Source: Potentilla sterilis (Eukaryota; Streptophyta; Magnoliopsida; Rosales; Rosaceae). From it: 64,000 nucleotides of DNA. The notes beneath the pieces are model-generated. The model searched no databases. It worked only from the letters and a program-made list of their open reading frames with translations, and was not told the origin of the DNA. Below are positions 11,776 through 23,706 of this stretch, piece by piece. The DNA lies in NCBI GenBank assembly GCA_963682095.1, contig OY821754.1, positions 22,536,853 through 22,600,852 on the forward strand. Direction: 5' to 3'. Within the stretch, counting starts at the first letter, position 1. Each line of letters opens with the position of its first letter. A program made the position numbers and the translations under genes.

Positions 11776-12699
11776 ATATTAATATAATATATAGTGAAAG
11801 GGTTAAAACGTATTTTCACAGGCTTTTTAGCTAACAAGACATGTTCTCTTAATAATAGTACTAACATATGCCCACACTCTACATGTGTGTGTTAGTGGGT
11901 AGTTTCTTATATGATGAAGTAGTTTCTTACAACATCTGTATTACTAATATTTTTAATTTTCTGAATTTGTTGTGCTGTCATGTAAGTAAATTTATCAATT
12001 ATATATTAATTTTCACAATGCATGTGTAAATTTTTTATTTTATTTTTTTTTAAGAAAAAAGAAGAGGTTACATCTGTAATGAGAGCGAGAGTGAGAAGTT
12101 ATATATATCTATGAAGAGTGGATAGAAGTTTCTAACTGTTTCCTTTATTTTTTGAATTTATATTTTTAATTATTATTTTATTATTTATTATAATAACTTT
12201 CAAATATTAATGATGAATTACGATTGATATATGGTGTAAGGGTGTTCATGTACTTTCACAATCATTTTGACAAACAAAATCATTTATCTGAAATAATAAT
12301 ATAGATACATGCTCGACACGGACCCACCTTAGAGTTAGTATGCAATTGTTATTACTGAAAAAAAAAAACAAAAAAACAAAAAAAAACCGGATTTTAGAGG
12401 AGTTTGGAACGCTGCCGACTGCCGCGCTTTCTTCACGTTCCACACATACAGTGGCCAGACTGGCCAAGTCAGAAGAGAAAACGAGAGAAACAAGTCTTCA
12501 CCTCACTCCACCACTTGTTCAGTCTTCAGTTATTCAACACTCGGCTAAGTTAGCTTTCAGTTTCTCCTTTTCCTTTCTCAACTTGAATGTCGAACAAGAA
12601 GACAGATTAGACTGAATCATTGTTTAAATTTTGATAGTCAGACAATTACTTGATTGTTCTTGTTCTTGTTTCAAGCAAAGATAGAACAAAATAGGTGCA
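11776..12699. other. Intergenic and 5' region of the PPR gene
   Basis: AT-rich DNA up to about 12390, then a more balanced stretch that probably holds the promoter and 5' UTR of the PPR gene at 12700. A short upstream ORF (12340-12615) has no recognisable product. No TATA box stands out clearly enough to call. Confidence 0.4.
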
Positions 12700-14748
12700 A
12701 TGAATCTTGAACTACATTCCCTGGTTAGCATACTTCATTCATGCAACACCCACCTTTCACTTTCCTTAGGCAAACAGCTCCACCTTACTTTTCTCAAGAA
12801 GGGTCTCATCAACTCTACTGTTACATTCGGAAACCGCCTTCTGCAGATGTATGTCAAATGTGGTACCATGAATGATGCACTCCACTTGTTCGACGAAATG
12901 CCACACAGAAATGGCTTCTCTTGGAACACATTAATCGAGGGTTATATGAAGTCCGGAGACCAAGCCAGGGCTTTGAAGTTGTTTGATTCCATGTCTCATA
13001 AGGATGATTTCACCTGGAGCTTGGTTGTTTCGGGGTTTGCGAAAGCCGGTAAGCTAGAGGTTGCTCGGGGTTTGTTTGATAACATGCCTAGGAGAAATTG
13101 GGTTGTTTGGAATTCCATGATCAATGCCTATGCAAAAAACAGGCTCTCTAGAGATGCTTTAAGGCTTTTCAAGGATTTGAGTTTGGACTCATTGGAGGTG
13201 TCACATGAAAAGAAATTTGTATTCGCTACAGTTGTTGGAGCTTGTGCTGACTTGGATGCGCTTGGTTGTGGGAAGCAAATCCATGCACGTATTGTGACTG
13301 ATCAAGTAGAATTTGACTCTGTCTTGGTTAGTTCCTTGGTTAATTTTTATAGCAAGTGTGGTGATTTGGATAGTGCAAGTCATGTTTTGGATTTGATGAA
13401 CGAGCCGGATGACTACTCACTCTCGGCAATGATTTCAGGTTTTGCAAACTGCGGTAGAATGAAGGATGCAAGAAGAGTTTTTGATACTAAAAGCAATCCA
13501 GATGTTGTGTTATGGAATTCATTGATTTCTGGATATGTGGTCAGTATTGAAACCATTGGGGGTGCATTACTTCTTTTCATGGAAATGCTGAGCAATGGAG
13601 TTCATGGAAATTCTTTTACGCTTTCAAGTGTTTTGGGTGCCATTAGTATTTCTGGCATCCTTAAACATGCTCAACAACTGCACACACTTGCTTGCAAAGT
13701 AGGGCTGCTTGGTAATATTATTGCTGCTACTGCTCTGCTTGATGCATACTCCAAGTGTGGAAGCCCTGATGATGCTTGCAGATTGTTTAGTGAGCTCAAA
13801 GTCTTTGACACAATCTTGCTTAATTCGATGATCACTGTGTATTCCAATTGTGGTAGAATTGAAGATGCAAAACAGATCTTTATGGCAATGCCAAGTAAAA
13901 GCATAATATCATGGAATTCAATGCTGGTTGGCCTCAGTCAGAACGGGTATCCAATTGAAGCATCAGATCTTTTCAGACAAATGAATGTGCTGGACTTGAG
14001 AATGGACAAGTTTAGCCTCGCTAGTGTGCTAAGTTCATGTGCAAGTATTTCCTCACTTGAATATGGAGAACAGGTTTTTGCCAGAGCTATCATCATTGGG
14101 CTTGACGACGATGAGATTGTTTCCAACTCACTTGTTGATTTCTATTGTAAGTGTGGCCTTGTTAAAAATGCGCAAAAGTTGTTTGATAGGATGATGAAGT
14201 TCGATGAAGTCCCTTGGAATTCTATGCTAAATGGCTATGCTACAAATGGTCATGGAAGTGAAGCACTGGCTCTTTTCAGTAAAATGAGTCTTGCTGGTGT
14301 GAAACCCAATGAAATTACATTTACAGGGGTTTTGTCTGCCCATGATCATTATGGGTTGGTCGAAGAGGGAAGTAAATGGTTTTCTAAGATGAAACAGGAC
14401 TACTATGTTGAGCCACACATTGAACACTATGCTTGCATGATTGATCTTTTCTCCCGAGCTAGTTGCCTTGAGGAAGCAATTAGTTTAGTTGAAGCAATGC
14501 CCTTTGAACTAGACGCCAGCATATTGTCATCAGTCTTGAGGGGCTGTGTGTCTCATGGACACAAAGATCTTGCAAAGAAAATGGCAGAGCAAATCATTGA
14601 GCTTGATCTTGGGAATTCAGGTGCTTATGTACAGCTTTCTAATGCACATGCAGGCGTCAATGAGTGGGAAGGATCTGCCCAGATTAGACAAATGATGAGA
14701 GATAAGAGCATACGAAAAAATCCTGCTTGCAACTGGTGTGATCGTTGA
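12700..14748 (+). CDS. Pentatricopeptide repeat (PPR) protein, PLS/E class
   Basis: An uninterrupted 682-residue ORF without introns, as usual for plant PPR genes. It is a chain of about 13 PPR motifs of P, L and S type. Typical words are NRLLQMYVKCG (about residue 46), WNTLIEGYMKSG, WNSMINAYAKN, LVNFYSKCGDL, WNSMLVGLSQNG and WNSMLNGYATNGHGSEAL (about 507). The C-terminal 80 residues (from ILSSVLRGC to NPACNWCDR) form an E-type domain; there is no DYW deaminase domain. Such proteins bind organellar RNA base by base and act in C-to-U editing or RNA maturation in mitochondria or plastids, recruiting a deaminase in trans. The ATG at 12700 opens directly into an H-like repeat region with little room for a classical transit peptide. 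It is the only intact host gene here, flanked on both sides by transposon fossils. Confidence 0.95.
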   Translation: MNLELHSLVSILHSCNTHLSLSLGKQLHLTFLKKGLINSTVTFGNRLLQMYVKCGTMNDALHLFDEMPHRNGFSWNTLIEGYMKSGDQARALKLFDSMSHKDDFTWSLVVSGFAKAGKLEVARGLFDNMPRRNWVVWNSMINAYAKNRLSRDALRLFKDLSLDSLEVSHEKKFVFATVVGACADLDALGCGKQIHARIVTDQVEFDSVLVSSLVNFYSKCGDLDSASHVLDLMNEPDDYSLSAMISGFANCGRMKDARRVFDTKSNPDVVLWNSLISGYVVSIETIGGALLLFMEMLSNGVHGNSFTLSSVLGAISISGILKHAQQLHTLACKVGLLGNIIAATALLDAYSKCGSPDDACRLFSELKVFDTILLNSMITVYSNCGRIEDAKQIFMAMPSKSIISWNSMLVGLSQNGYPIEASDLFRQMNVLDLRMDKFSLASVLSSCASISSLEYGEQVFARAIIIGLDDDEIVSNSLVDFYCKCGLVKNAQKLFDRMMKFDEVPWNSMLNGYATNGHGSEALALFSKMSLAGVKPNEITFTGVLSAHDHYGLVEEGSKWFSKMKQDYYVEPHIEHYACMIDLFSRASCLEEAISLVEAMPFELDASILSSVLRGCVSHGHKDLAKKMAEQIIELDLGNSGAYVQLSNAHAGVNEWEGSAQIRQMMRDKSIRKNPACNWCDR

Positions 14749-15300
14749 GCAATATTCTCTTATGGAAATAAGGTTCTATTTGCACCTTATGGTGGTGGAC
14801 TTAAGACACAAATGAATAGTTGTGGGTTAGAAGATCAGATTGGAGTACCAGTGATTGCACACACAGCGAAGTTGTTTCTTTTTCTAATACCAAACATAGT
14901 AGCAAGAGCTCAAAACCGTTTATGGGACCGTTCATTACACATGTTTAGGGGCTGATAAAGATTAAAAAGACTAGTGTTGTCCAAAGGAATCACTATTCTA
15001 TATTGTGCCAGTCAAGGCATCAATGGGGAAGATGACATCCTCATACTTTAGTACTTGCAAGCCACTATTCTGCTGCCCATTTTACTTGCTTCAAGTCTTT
15101 TCTCAGGTTAGTTGTCTCTCCTCTCCTGTGATCTTCTTTTTGTGTGTGTGTGGAATAACTCACTTTCTTTCAAGTTTATGTGTAGATTATGGGTCTTTTT
15201 GCTGTTGTTAGATAGCTTCAGCTGCTAACACTCTTATAGTGGGTATGAAACTATATTTTATTGTCTTTTCAGATCGTTTCTTTCTTCTTGGAATCTACAT
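14749..15300. other. 3' flank of the PPR gene
   Basis: Probably the 3' UTR followed by intergenic DNA. It includes a short GT run near 15141-15152. No ORF worth calling and no repeat structure. Confidence 0.4.
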
Positions 15301-17212
15301 TGCACGGACACGTGAAATCAGTGCTGTATTCCGTATCGGACACTGATACGGATACGATACGCTGAAATACGGCCGGACACGCGTGTCTGGTTTGGACACG
15401 ATCTGGACAGGCGTGTATTTGTGTTGGACACGTGCATGTATGGGTTGGATAAGAAAATAAGAAGGACACGAGGGGTAGATTGGACATTTAGCAAAAAATC
15501 CCAAATTCCCAATTAACTCTCCTCAGTCGCGTTCTTCCTTCGCTGGGTTTAGGGTCGCGCCTGTTCTTCGCTCTAGGTATGACAAATCGCCATCGCATCG
15601 CCACCGCCGTCGCGCCATCGCATCGGGCGTTCTTCCTTCGCTTCCAGGTCAGAGAAATCAGAAAGGAGATTTCGCACCGCGCCATCGCCGTCTCATCGGG
15701 TATGTACACCCAATCATAGACCAATTTTTGTGTATTTCTTTTGCGATTGTGGAAATATTTTTCCATTAACTAGCTTAAAGATGAAGGCTTTCCCCATGCT
15801 TAAATGGTGCAGCTTTCGTTTTCAAATTTGGTTTAAACTGTGTCATCTGCTGCTTAGCTTGTTGTTATTCATTAAAGGATTAGACTTGCTTATGCTCAAA
15901 GTGTATTGAATTCTTTCACCAGAAAGGGTCTTGGTCTTGATGGTGTTTGGTGCATCTTGACTGAGGCAAACGTGTTGTTATTAATTTACTCTCTCTATGA
16001 AATTAGTTGTTGTAGGATACCAATCAAGAACAACATATGAAATTACATAGGATATTTTGTTATTGGGACTTACTGCTTAGTTTGATCATATGTTATGTGT
16101 TTAAGAGTTCGTATTTTTATTTTAGGAACCATGAGTACTGGAGGATCCACTCCTATTAGTTCCAGTATCGGCTCCGTTTATACTGGTTCTAGTAGTGGAG
16201 GTGGAGCTACTGAATGTGATCATAGTCTAGGAGATGATAAAACTCTGTTATGGATATATGTGAAGAAGATTAGCAAACCTCCACGGGGAGGTAATTGGAG
16301 GTGGCAATGCAGTTTTTGCAAGTTGTTCTACAACGGCTCATACACCAGAGTTCGTAGTCATTTGCTGAAAGAAGGAATATGTGGAGTGACATCTTGCACT
16401 AAAGTTAATCCTGATGCATATGCTAAAATGTTCAAGTTGGTGAATGAGTGCAAAAGGAGAGTAGAAAATGCAGCTGCTAGACAAGTTCCTCGACCATCAT
16501 CAAGACAACAAAAAGGGAATCCTGCCACTAGCAGCATTGGGATGAGTATTTATTATGCCTATACGCAAGAACCTACAATATCTGACATGGAGAAGAAGAG
16601 GAAAACAAGTGGTGGTGCCCTTGCAAAATCCTGGAATAACTCGGCTAGGGAGGAATGTGATGGTGAGGTTGTAAGAATGCTCTACACCGGTGGCCTATCA
16701 TTCAATCTCGCAAGAAATCCACACTACCGGATGTCTTATGTTCGTGCTTCCACTCATCCAGGCTATGTACCACCAGGTTACAATGCTTTAAGGACCACAC
16801 TTCTTGCAAAAGAAAGAAAGAACATTGAGAATCATTTAGAGCCAATCAAGCTTACATGGAGGGATAAGGGTGTAAGTATCTGTAGTGATGGTTAGTCTGA
16901 TGAACAAAGAAGGCCTTTGATTAATTTGATAGCTACATGTGAGCGTGGTCCAATGATGTTGAGAGCAATAAATTATGAAGGAGAATACAAGGACCATCAA
17001 TTGATTGCAAATTTGATTATTGATTCCATCAAGGAAGTTGACCATGAAAATGTTGTGCAAGTGATTACGAACAATGCTCCCGTTTGTTCAAAGGCGGGTA
17101 ATGTGATAGCAAGTATCCTATTATCATTTGGACACTATGTGTAGTTCATACTTTGAATCTTAGTTTGAAGAACATTTGCACACCTTCTAAAATTGTGAGC
17201 AATATGGATGTA
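15301..17212 (+). mobile_element. 5' part of a hAT-type transposon, truncated by a Helitron
   Basis: The stretch begins near 15301 with repeated GGACACG words in both orientations (15305-15430), resembling the terminal and subterminal repeats of plant hAT elements. A 5'-UTR-like region follows, then a BED/DUF659 transposase pseudogene (16131 on). The element stops abruptly at 17212, where a Helitron terminus begins, so its 3' end and target duplication cannot be seen. The exact left end is uncertain. Confidence 0.6.
16131..17205 (+). pseudogene. hAT-like transposase (BED zinc finger + DUF659), broken
   Basis: The likely start is the ATG at 16131, just after an AG acceptor at 16124-16125, so the upstream 5' UTR is probably spliced. 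Residues about 45-95 form a BED-type zinc finger (CSFCKLFYNG, then RSHLLKEGICG and SC). A Ser/Thr-rich linker and a DUF659-like region (GVSICSDG to ICT) follow. A TAG at 16893-16895 replaces the Trp of the SDGWSD motif; the frame then stays open to 17144. A frameshift near 17130 moves the continuing homology (VVHTLNL, LKNICT) to another frame. The RNase-H-like core and the C-terminal dimerisation domain are missing beyond 17212. Not functional. Confidence 0.8.
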
Positions 17213-18164
17213 CTAGGTAATATCCCCGCGCGTTGCCGCGGGTTGACATTATCTAAACTTTAAGCTGATTTGAAGAACTGAAACAATTTGAGCAATGTTT
17301 ATTCAAAGGCATGCAATCCTTGACAATTATATTAATGGAAACAAAAGTGGAGAAGTGGAAACAATTGAGAGCTTAATTCATAACATAATAGATAGTTAAG
17401 AAGTCTTAGGAAATCTGTTTCTGATCAATAGCCATGTACCCACATCGGACTGAATCAGACCAAAATAGATAGTTAAGAAGTATAGTGTATGTCCTCTATA
17501 AGGATTAAAACAAACTCGCATAGCACGCATTAACAAATTTGTCTACTAATATACATGACATTAGCTATGGCTTTGTGTACTATTGGCCAGTCCTACTATA
17601 TTCACAAAAAATCTACGTCCGAAAGCTTGGTGATTTTTCTCGTCTCTGCAAAATACCACTGTAGTTAAGACTTTGTCGGACTAATCCTTTCCGATCCGTG
17701 CTTTTTCATCCGATGTTAAAAGAATATATTATAAAGCAATTCAAAGATATATTGATATGAATAAACATAAGATTGAAAATTAAAAATATTTATTGCAGAC
17801 ATTTCGATATATATTTTTTATTTGGAGATATTGTGTACTTGTTTGTCTCCTTCCCATGATGAATTTGCTTAATTTGGGCTATGGTGTTGTTCTGTGGCAT
17901 AAATTTCTCCTCTAGTGTCACATCTTTTTGACTGACCTTGCCACAACTTTTATCAGTCAGCGTACACTGCCTTTACCATGGGTTTACATCCACCACCAAA
18001 TTCAATCTCCCAAAGATATTGCTTAAAAATCCTATCTGGGAGTAGTTGTGGAAGGCTTAGTGGATCATCATAACCCTCTTCAATGACCAATGTCTCACAC
18101 GGCGTTCATAAGGATATTGCTGAGTATTGATGGAGCTGCGGAATATAAAATAAATTGATTAGCT
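17213..18164 (-). mobile_element. Helitron 3'-terminal segment
   Basis: On the - strand the element ends CCCGCG-loop-CGCGGG (stem 17242-17237 with 17230-17225), then 8 bases, then CTAG (17216-17213) before a T. This is the CTRR-T terminus with the 6-bp hairpin a few bases upstream that defines plant Helitrons. The body extends rightward to the CACTA insertion at 18168 and probably resumes after 62865: a - strand donor-like GTAAGTATAA near 62893 and an acceptor TTCCGCAG near 18139 would flank one intron holding the whole nest. A - strand stretch (18105-17950) reads ETLVIEEGYDDPLSLPQLLP; I do not recognise it. The 5' TC end was not found. Confidence 0.6.
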
Positions 18165-18167
18165 ATA

Positions 18168-18625
18168 CACTACCAGATCGGACAGAATAGCCGACGAAAA
18201 AAATTTCGTCGGCTATAATTCGTCGGTAAAAGGGCGTCAGTAAAACGAATGGCCGACGAAAATAACGAAATCGTCGGCTATTTTTGAGTATGGCCGACGA
18301 TATTACCGACGAAAATTCATTTTGTCGACCAAACCTGGGCAAAATATCCGACGAAATTCGTCAGATATTTTCGAGCATGGCCGACGATATAGTAAACTAT
18401 AGCCGACGAAATTCGTCGGCTATTTGTTCTGAAATATAGCCGACGATTTCATCTATTTCGTCAGAATATATTAATATTTTAATAGGCATTAATTAGTTAT
18501 AGCCGACGAAATAATGTGATTTTCGTTGGCTATAACGGATATAGCCGACGAAATTTGGTAAAAATCGTCGGCTATATCACTTATAGCCGACGATATTGGC
18601 ATTATTTCGTCGGCTATTCTTACAT
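18168..18625. repeat. E1 subterminal motif array (3' end)
   Basis: About 20 copies of GCCGACGA or its complement TCGTCGGC (a few off by one base), mostly as inverted pairs separated by 5-30 bases. In En/Spm elements, subterminal repeats of this kind bind the TNPA-type protein. The same motif serves all three CACTA elements here. Confidence 0.92.
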
Positions 18626-18771
18626 TTTGGGGAAAAAAAATTAAATTAATTTCTAAATTACCATTCCAAGCAACCTGCAATTCACAATGACAATCCATGC
18701 ATTTACACCAACAAGAAACACGTCTAAATGACTTATTATTTAATTTGTTCCAATATACATAAAATATAACC

Positions 18772-21110
18772 CTAATCATCACCTAAAGCACTAAAGTCCA
18801 CCACGTCATCCCCAGCATCCTGCTCTCCATCATGCTCGTCATCCTGCTGAACGCACTCGAGAGGTTGAGGCATTGGAGGTTCAACTAACAGCTGAAACGG
18901 GGGCGGGGGTTCAAGGCCTTGTTGTTGTGCCGCGAACATATCATACCACCAGTTTTGTTGGCCGGCGTAGTTGTGTCGCCGAATTCTCTCGCATTCAGCA
19001 TGCCAACTGGACATATCCAAATGATACTGCTGTGTTCTGCGGTGTTGCTCCTGTGATCTCTGGGACTCGGCCGCCAATCTTGCATTTTCTTCTGCCAATC
19101 TCTGCATTTCCCCCCTCATCTGTTGGCTGTCCCCGCCTCTCTTCTTTTGACCTCCCTTAGTGGTCTTCAGGAGCCCTATTCTAGAACTTCCCAAACCCCG
19201 GCAGTAGTATTGGTTTGACCGGTCTGGGAAGGCTGCGTCGAACATCCTCAATGCCGTTTGGACATTCGATCAGTCGACCTGGCGTAGGGCTTCTTGCAGA
19301 TCTGCCTCCGAAATGTTCGGTTGTGTCTCCCGAACTACTTCCTGCAACACTTCTTCTTCGGCCCGGTTCACCCTCTCCTAATTGAACGGGAAAAAAAATA
19401 TATTAATATTCTAACAAATATATAATTAAGTAAAATTAATAATTTAAATTTTAAAATCGTAATCAACGACTTACGAGCTGTTCTGTCGCTTGTGGATAAG
19501 CCTTCTTGAACGTCTCCACGTACGGGTTGCTATCAGGATGATCTCTAAGCGCCTCCTCCTGATATTGTGCAAATGGCCTAGAACCACCATGATGGGGGGT
19601 TGTGTTACGGCGGCGGTTCGCAGAGTTTATCCGTGACCGTTCCTTCAAACAAATAATAAAATATTAGAAAAATGCATCAAAAAATATTAGTGTAATAATT
19701 ATAAAATAATTAAACTAATAATTAAAATTTTAACAAAATAAACATTTATAGTTAAGTTTAGTATTTACCTGCATAAGTGGGTTGTTGAAGTCTATTGTCT
19801 TCAACCAACGCCACTCGTACTCTCTGAACATGAACTCTCTTGGAGTACCCACACGACCACGGTTGTCGTACTCGGTAAAGTGGGTACGGAGCTCGTTCTT
19901 CCACTCTTTGAACCTACGGAAAAAATAAAAGTGCATTAGAAATATTATTAATATCATAAAATATTTCAAATTATAAGATGAGGAATTCCCAACGTACCTC
20001 GAGTTCTGCATCGCGTCCGCCCAAGCCAGCTTGTGTTCTGCAATCTCGAAGTATGCCTGAAAGATAATATTTTATGAGTTTTACAATTATAACAATACCG
20101 AAAATTATTAAATATTACGATAAAGAAATTAAATTTTTTAAATTACTCACCGACGCCGCGTTGTTGACCTCCCTCTTGATCTCTTCCGGCACATCAGCGC
20201 ACCGTGTCCACAACATAGGGACTCTATCCCTAATCAGTGCCCCCACGCAACCCGCGTAATCGCGGCGTTTTTTCCCCTGAACCTCCTGATTACGGGGTTC
20301 GTTGATCTGGATCTTCCCCCTGCTCTCAACAGTTCTCCTGAGCGTGTCAAAACATATGACACCTCTTGTGTTCCTGCTTGAACTGCTAGCGACTGTCCCT
20401 ATCACATAAACGACGATTGGTTAATAAAATTAAATATTAGGGCGTTAATTTTAATAAAACATTTAATTAATAAAATCAAATGTTACCTGAACTCGATGAC
20501 CCGTCTGTCGACTTTCCTTTTCTCCTCGCCGAAATCAAGAGCTCAGGTCTCTCAAATGGCTGCTGATGGTATGCCTCCGCAACACTCACGTACTAAGGCA
20601 TATCAGGCCATATGGGCACACCACGAAAGTCGACCTCGGGTATCGCAGGAATGTTGTACGAGAGGTAGAGCTGATTTGGGAGAGTAGGCCCCTCAGTCGA
20701 GTCAGCAGCAGACGTCGCCGGACTAGTCATCGGCTCCCGATGAACCTCAGGCATATGGACCTGAGGAACGTCTGGAGCTATCTCGTCCTGAAATAGCTAT
20801 CTACTGGACCTCGGAGCATCTGGCCCAAGAGGGGGACGTGAACTGCTCGACGGCCCCCCGCCTGGAGAAGGGTCTGGTGCCGAGAACTCACACTCCTCCG
20901 CGGTTGGGATGAATCCACAGTCCTCCGCGACTGGGATGAATCCACACTCCTCCGCGACTGGGATGAATCCACACTCCTCCGCGGCTGGCTGGTGGTCCTC
21001 TCAAGCTGGCTAAGGGTCCTGTCGGAGTCTCCGGAACCGGCAGAACTTCCAGAACCCCTAGATCTGGAAGAACGACGGCCTCCGAATAACTGTCTGAGTG
21101 CATCAACCAT
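18772..21110 (-). pseudogene. E1 second CACTA gene (TNPA-like, Transposase_24 type), broken
   Basis: Six exons match those of the E3 gene. Exon 1 is 21110-20487 and exon 2 is 20398-20151 (248 nt, same length as in E3). The rest run through about 20058-20000, 19917-19769, 19642-19473 and 19372-18772. Recognisable words are LFGGRR at the start, RDRVPMLWTR in exon 2, FREYEWRWLK in exon 4 and PHHGGSRPFAQ in exon 5. Exon 1 is 624 nt against 601 nt in E3, a difference not divisible by three, and its frame closes at 20778. A CAG to TAG change (20593-20595) and a TGA at 20270's counterpart in exon 6 (19270-19272) add stops. Exon 1 has extra copies of a VDSSQ-RR unit. Not functional. Confidence 0.85.
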
Positions 21111-21440
21111 CTGGAGCTTAAGGCATTAATACATTAATTAATATTAAATTATATTACATTAAATAACAAATTCTAATTAATATAATAACCAATAATACTA
21201 ACATATTTTAAAACATACTAACAAATTAATATTTAAATTTTAACTAATTTTAAATAATACTAACCATTAACCTAAATATAACTATTTGTATACAAATATA
21301 ACTATATTTCATTATTAACATATATATACATACAAATAACCATTCATATATTAACAAAAATATAACCATTTATATAATTAGACTACCAATTTATATATAT
21401 ATAATTAATTTAACAATTTATATATAACAATTAAAATATA

Positions 21441-21806
21441 CATTAACATATAACCAATATTAACAAATATATAACAATTTATATAATTAATCTACAAATT
21501 TATATATATAATTAATCTAACAATTTATACATATAACCAATATATATAATAATTAAAATATACATTAACATATAACCAAGATTAACAAATATATAACAAT
21601 TTATATAATTAATCTGCAAATTTATATATATAATTAATCTAACAATTTATACATATAACCAATATATATAACAATTAAAATATACATTAACATATAACCA
21701 ATATTAACAAATATATAACAATTTATATAATTAATCTACAAATTTATATATATAATTAATCTAACAATTTATACATATAACCAATATATATAACAATTTA
21801 ACACAC
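21441..21806. repeat. AT-rich tandem repeat, unit 122 bp, 3 copies
   Basis: The word CATTAACATATAACCAA recurs at 21441, 21563 and 21685, exactly 122 bases apart, with nearly identical content between. The array lies upstream (- sense) of the E1 second gene, in what is probably its 5'-UTR intron (an AG acceptor directly precedes the ATG). Confidence 0.9.
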
Positions 21807-22129
21807 ACTTAAATATCTAAATTATATACCTAAATTATAAAATTAAAATAAATTGAAAAAAAAAAAAAAAAACCAAAAAACCTTCAGATCTGTTTTGGCG
21901 GAGGAGGAGGGGGGGAAGGAGGAGGGGAAGGAGGAGGAGGTGGCCGGAGGAGGCCGGATTTCGGGATGTCTAGGAGGAGGAGGAGGCCGGATTTCGGCTT
22001 GTCTAGGAGGAGGAGGACGACGACGTTATCGGAATGGAGGAGACGCACAGCCGATTTGAGGAGCGGAGGAGGAGTTTTTGCGGATTTAGGGTTGAAAAAG
22101 TCGGGCTGCTGCGGCTTTCTGCTTTTATA

Positions 22130-22475
22130 GCAGATAGAATAGCCGACGAAATCTTTTAATTCGTCGGCTATTCTTTGAATGTCGTCGGCTATGCTATGAA
22201 CATCGTCGGCTATACTTTGGAAGATCAGCAGCCGTCTGATCTGAGCCATCCAACGACGGACAATAAAAAGGCGCGGATCGCAAGAATTTAGCCGATGAAA
22301 ATTATATTTCGTCGGCTAAACTGAGATAATAGCCGACGATTTAAAATATTTCGTCGGCTATGCTTTGGAAAATCAACAGCCGTTGGATCTGAGCCATCCA
22401 ACGACAGACAATGAAAAGGCGCGGATCGCAAGAGTTTAGCCGACGAAATATAATTTTCGTCGGCTAAACTATTGG
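22130..22475. repeat. E1 internal motif array near the second-gene promoter
   Basis: Eight or more GCCGACGA / TCGTCGGC copies in inverted pairs, far from either end of E1 and just upstream (- sense) of the second gene's 5' UTR. E3 has the matching cluster at 40355-40585 and E2 at 28553-28862. Confidence 0.88.
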
Positions 22476-22486
22476 TCAAACTACTA

Positions 22487-22828
22487 AGTCAAACCTCTAA
22501 ACGCTTAAAAACGGAAATTAGTCTAGTTAAACGACGGTTTCTGGCCTCACCTTCAACAGATAATAGTTTCAAATCAATGAGACGCAAGTAATCGTATAAA
22601 AATTTTACAAAATTGATTTAACGAACGTCAGGCTACCCATAGGAAAACGAAAGTAAAAAACAGTTAACCGCAACATTCGGCACACAGAGTTTATCGGAAT
22701 CTTGTCATTTTTCAACCGTAGACGTATTTCATTATTTCGGTCATATCTTATTTCACAATATTTTTGCATTTGAAGAGTCTACGTATAGTAACTATTTGAA
22801 ACTATACATTCACTTAAACACTTAGTAA
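22487..22828 (-). repeat. E1 506-bp tandem repeat, distal part (cut by E2)
   Basis: Homologous to the 506-bp unit of E2 and E3. The array continues at 33147-33605 after the E2 insertion; together they make about 1.6 units. The 66-codon ORF found in the other copies is interrupted in both E1 copies. Confidence 0.85.
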
Positions 22829-23117
22829 CACTACCAGAAAAGGGGTTATAGCCGACGATATGGGAAAAAACGGCCGACGAAATAGTACCTCGTCGGCTAT
22901 AACCCCTTATAGCCGACGAACTACTATTTCGTCGGCCACATCGTCGGCTATAATATTATAGCCGACGACTGCCGACAACTCGTCGGCTATAACTATAGCC
23001 GACGAAACGTTTTTAGTTATAGCCGACGAGGATGGTATTCGTCGGCTATAAGAGTTATAGCCGACGAAAAGTTTTTGTTATAGCCGACGAGGGGGGTATT
23101 CGTCGGCTATAACTCTT
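22829..23117. repeat. E2 subterminal motif array (5' end)
   Basis: About 12-14 copies of GCCGACGA / TCGTCGGC, mostly as head-to-head pairs that could form hairpins, between the TIR and the transposase 5' UTR. Confidence 0.92.
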
Positions 23118-23578
23118 ATATCAGATCGACCTTCTGCATCAGGGAGCTCATTCGTCGATGAAATCGTCCAAAACGCTCTGAAATCGTCCAAAACCTCGGC
23201 CATAAGCTTGAAAGGTACGTATATTGCTGTGTGTGTTGATTTAGTTGGTTATATGCAGAGGTGTATTAATTTAGAGTTTAATTAGAATAAATGTGTGATT
23301 AATTTGATATATATATATATATATATGTGTTGAGATGAGATTATTAATGGGTTGATATATATGTTGTATTGGTTAGATAGAATTGAAGTTTTGTTGAAGA
23401 TTAGTGATTGATTAATGTTGATTTATAGGTGATTTTAGATGAATTTGATGAAAAAATGTATATATATTAATTAATTTAATTGTAATTAAAAATATATTGT
23501 TGGTATATATAAAAAATACATTGTGTTTAATTAATTAGGGAGATTGACGATGTTTTAATTAATTTAGGGATGCATGTG

Positions 23579-23615
<37 letters not shown>

Positions 23616-23706
23616 AATGATGAATTTTTTAATTAATTAGTACGTACGTAGTACGTGCATATATACATATCTATATATAGCTATATTTATTTCTTGAATT
23701 TACAGG

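Noticed and set aside
18168..22828. A short, separate CACTA element ending at 22829
   Set aside because: There is no TAGTG end with TIR before 22829; the left boundary pairs with 62862 (TSD ATA), and 22829 is the start of E2 with its own pair.
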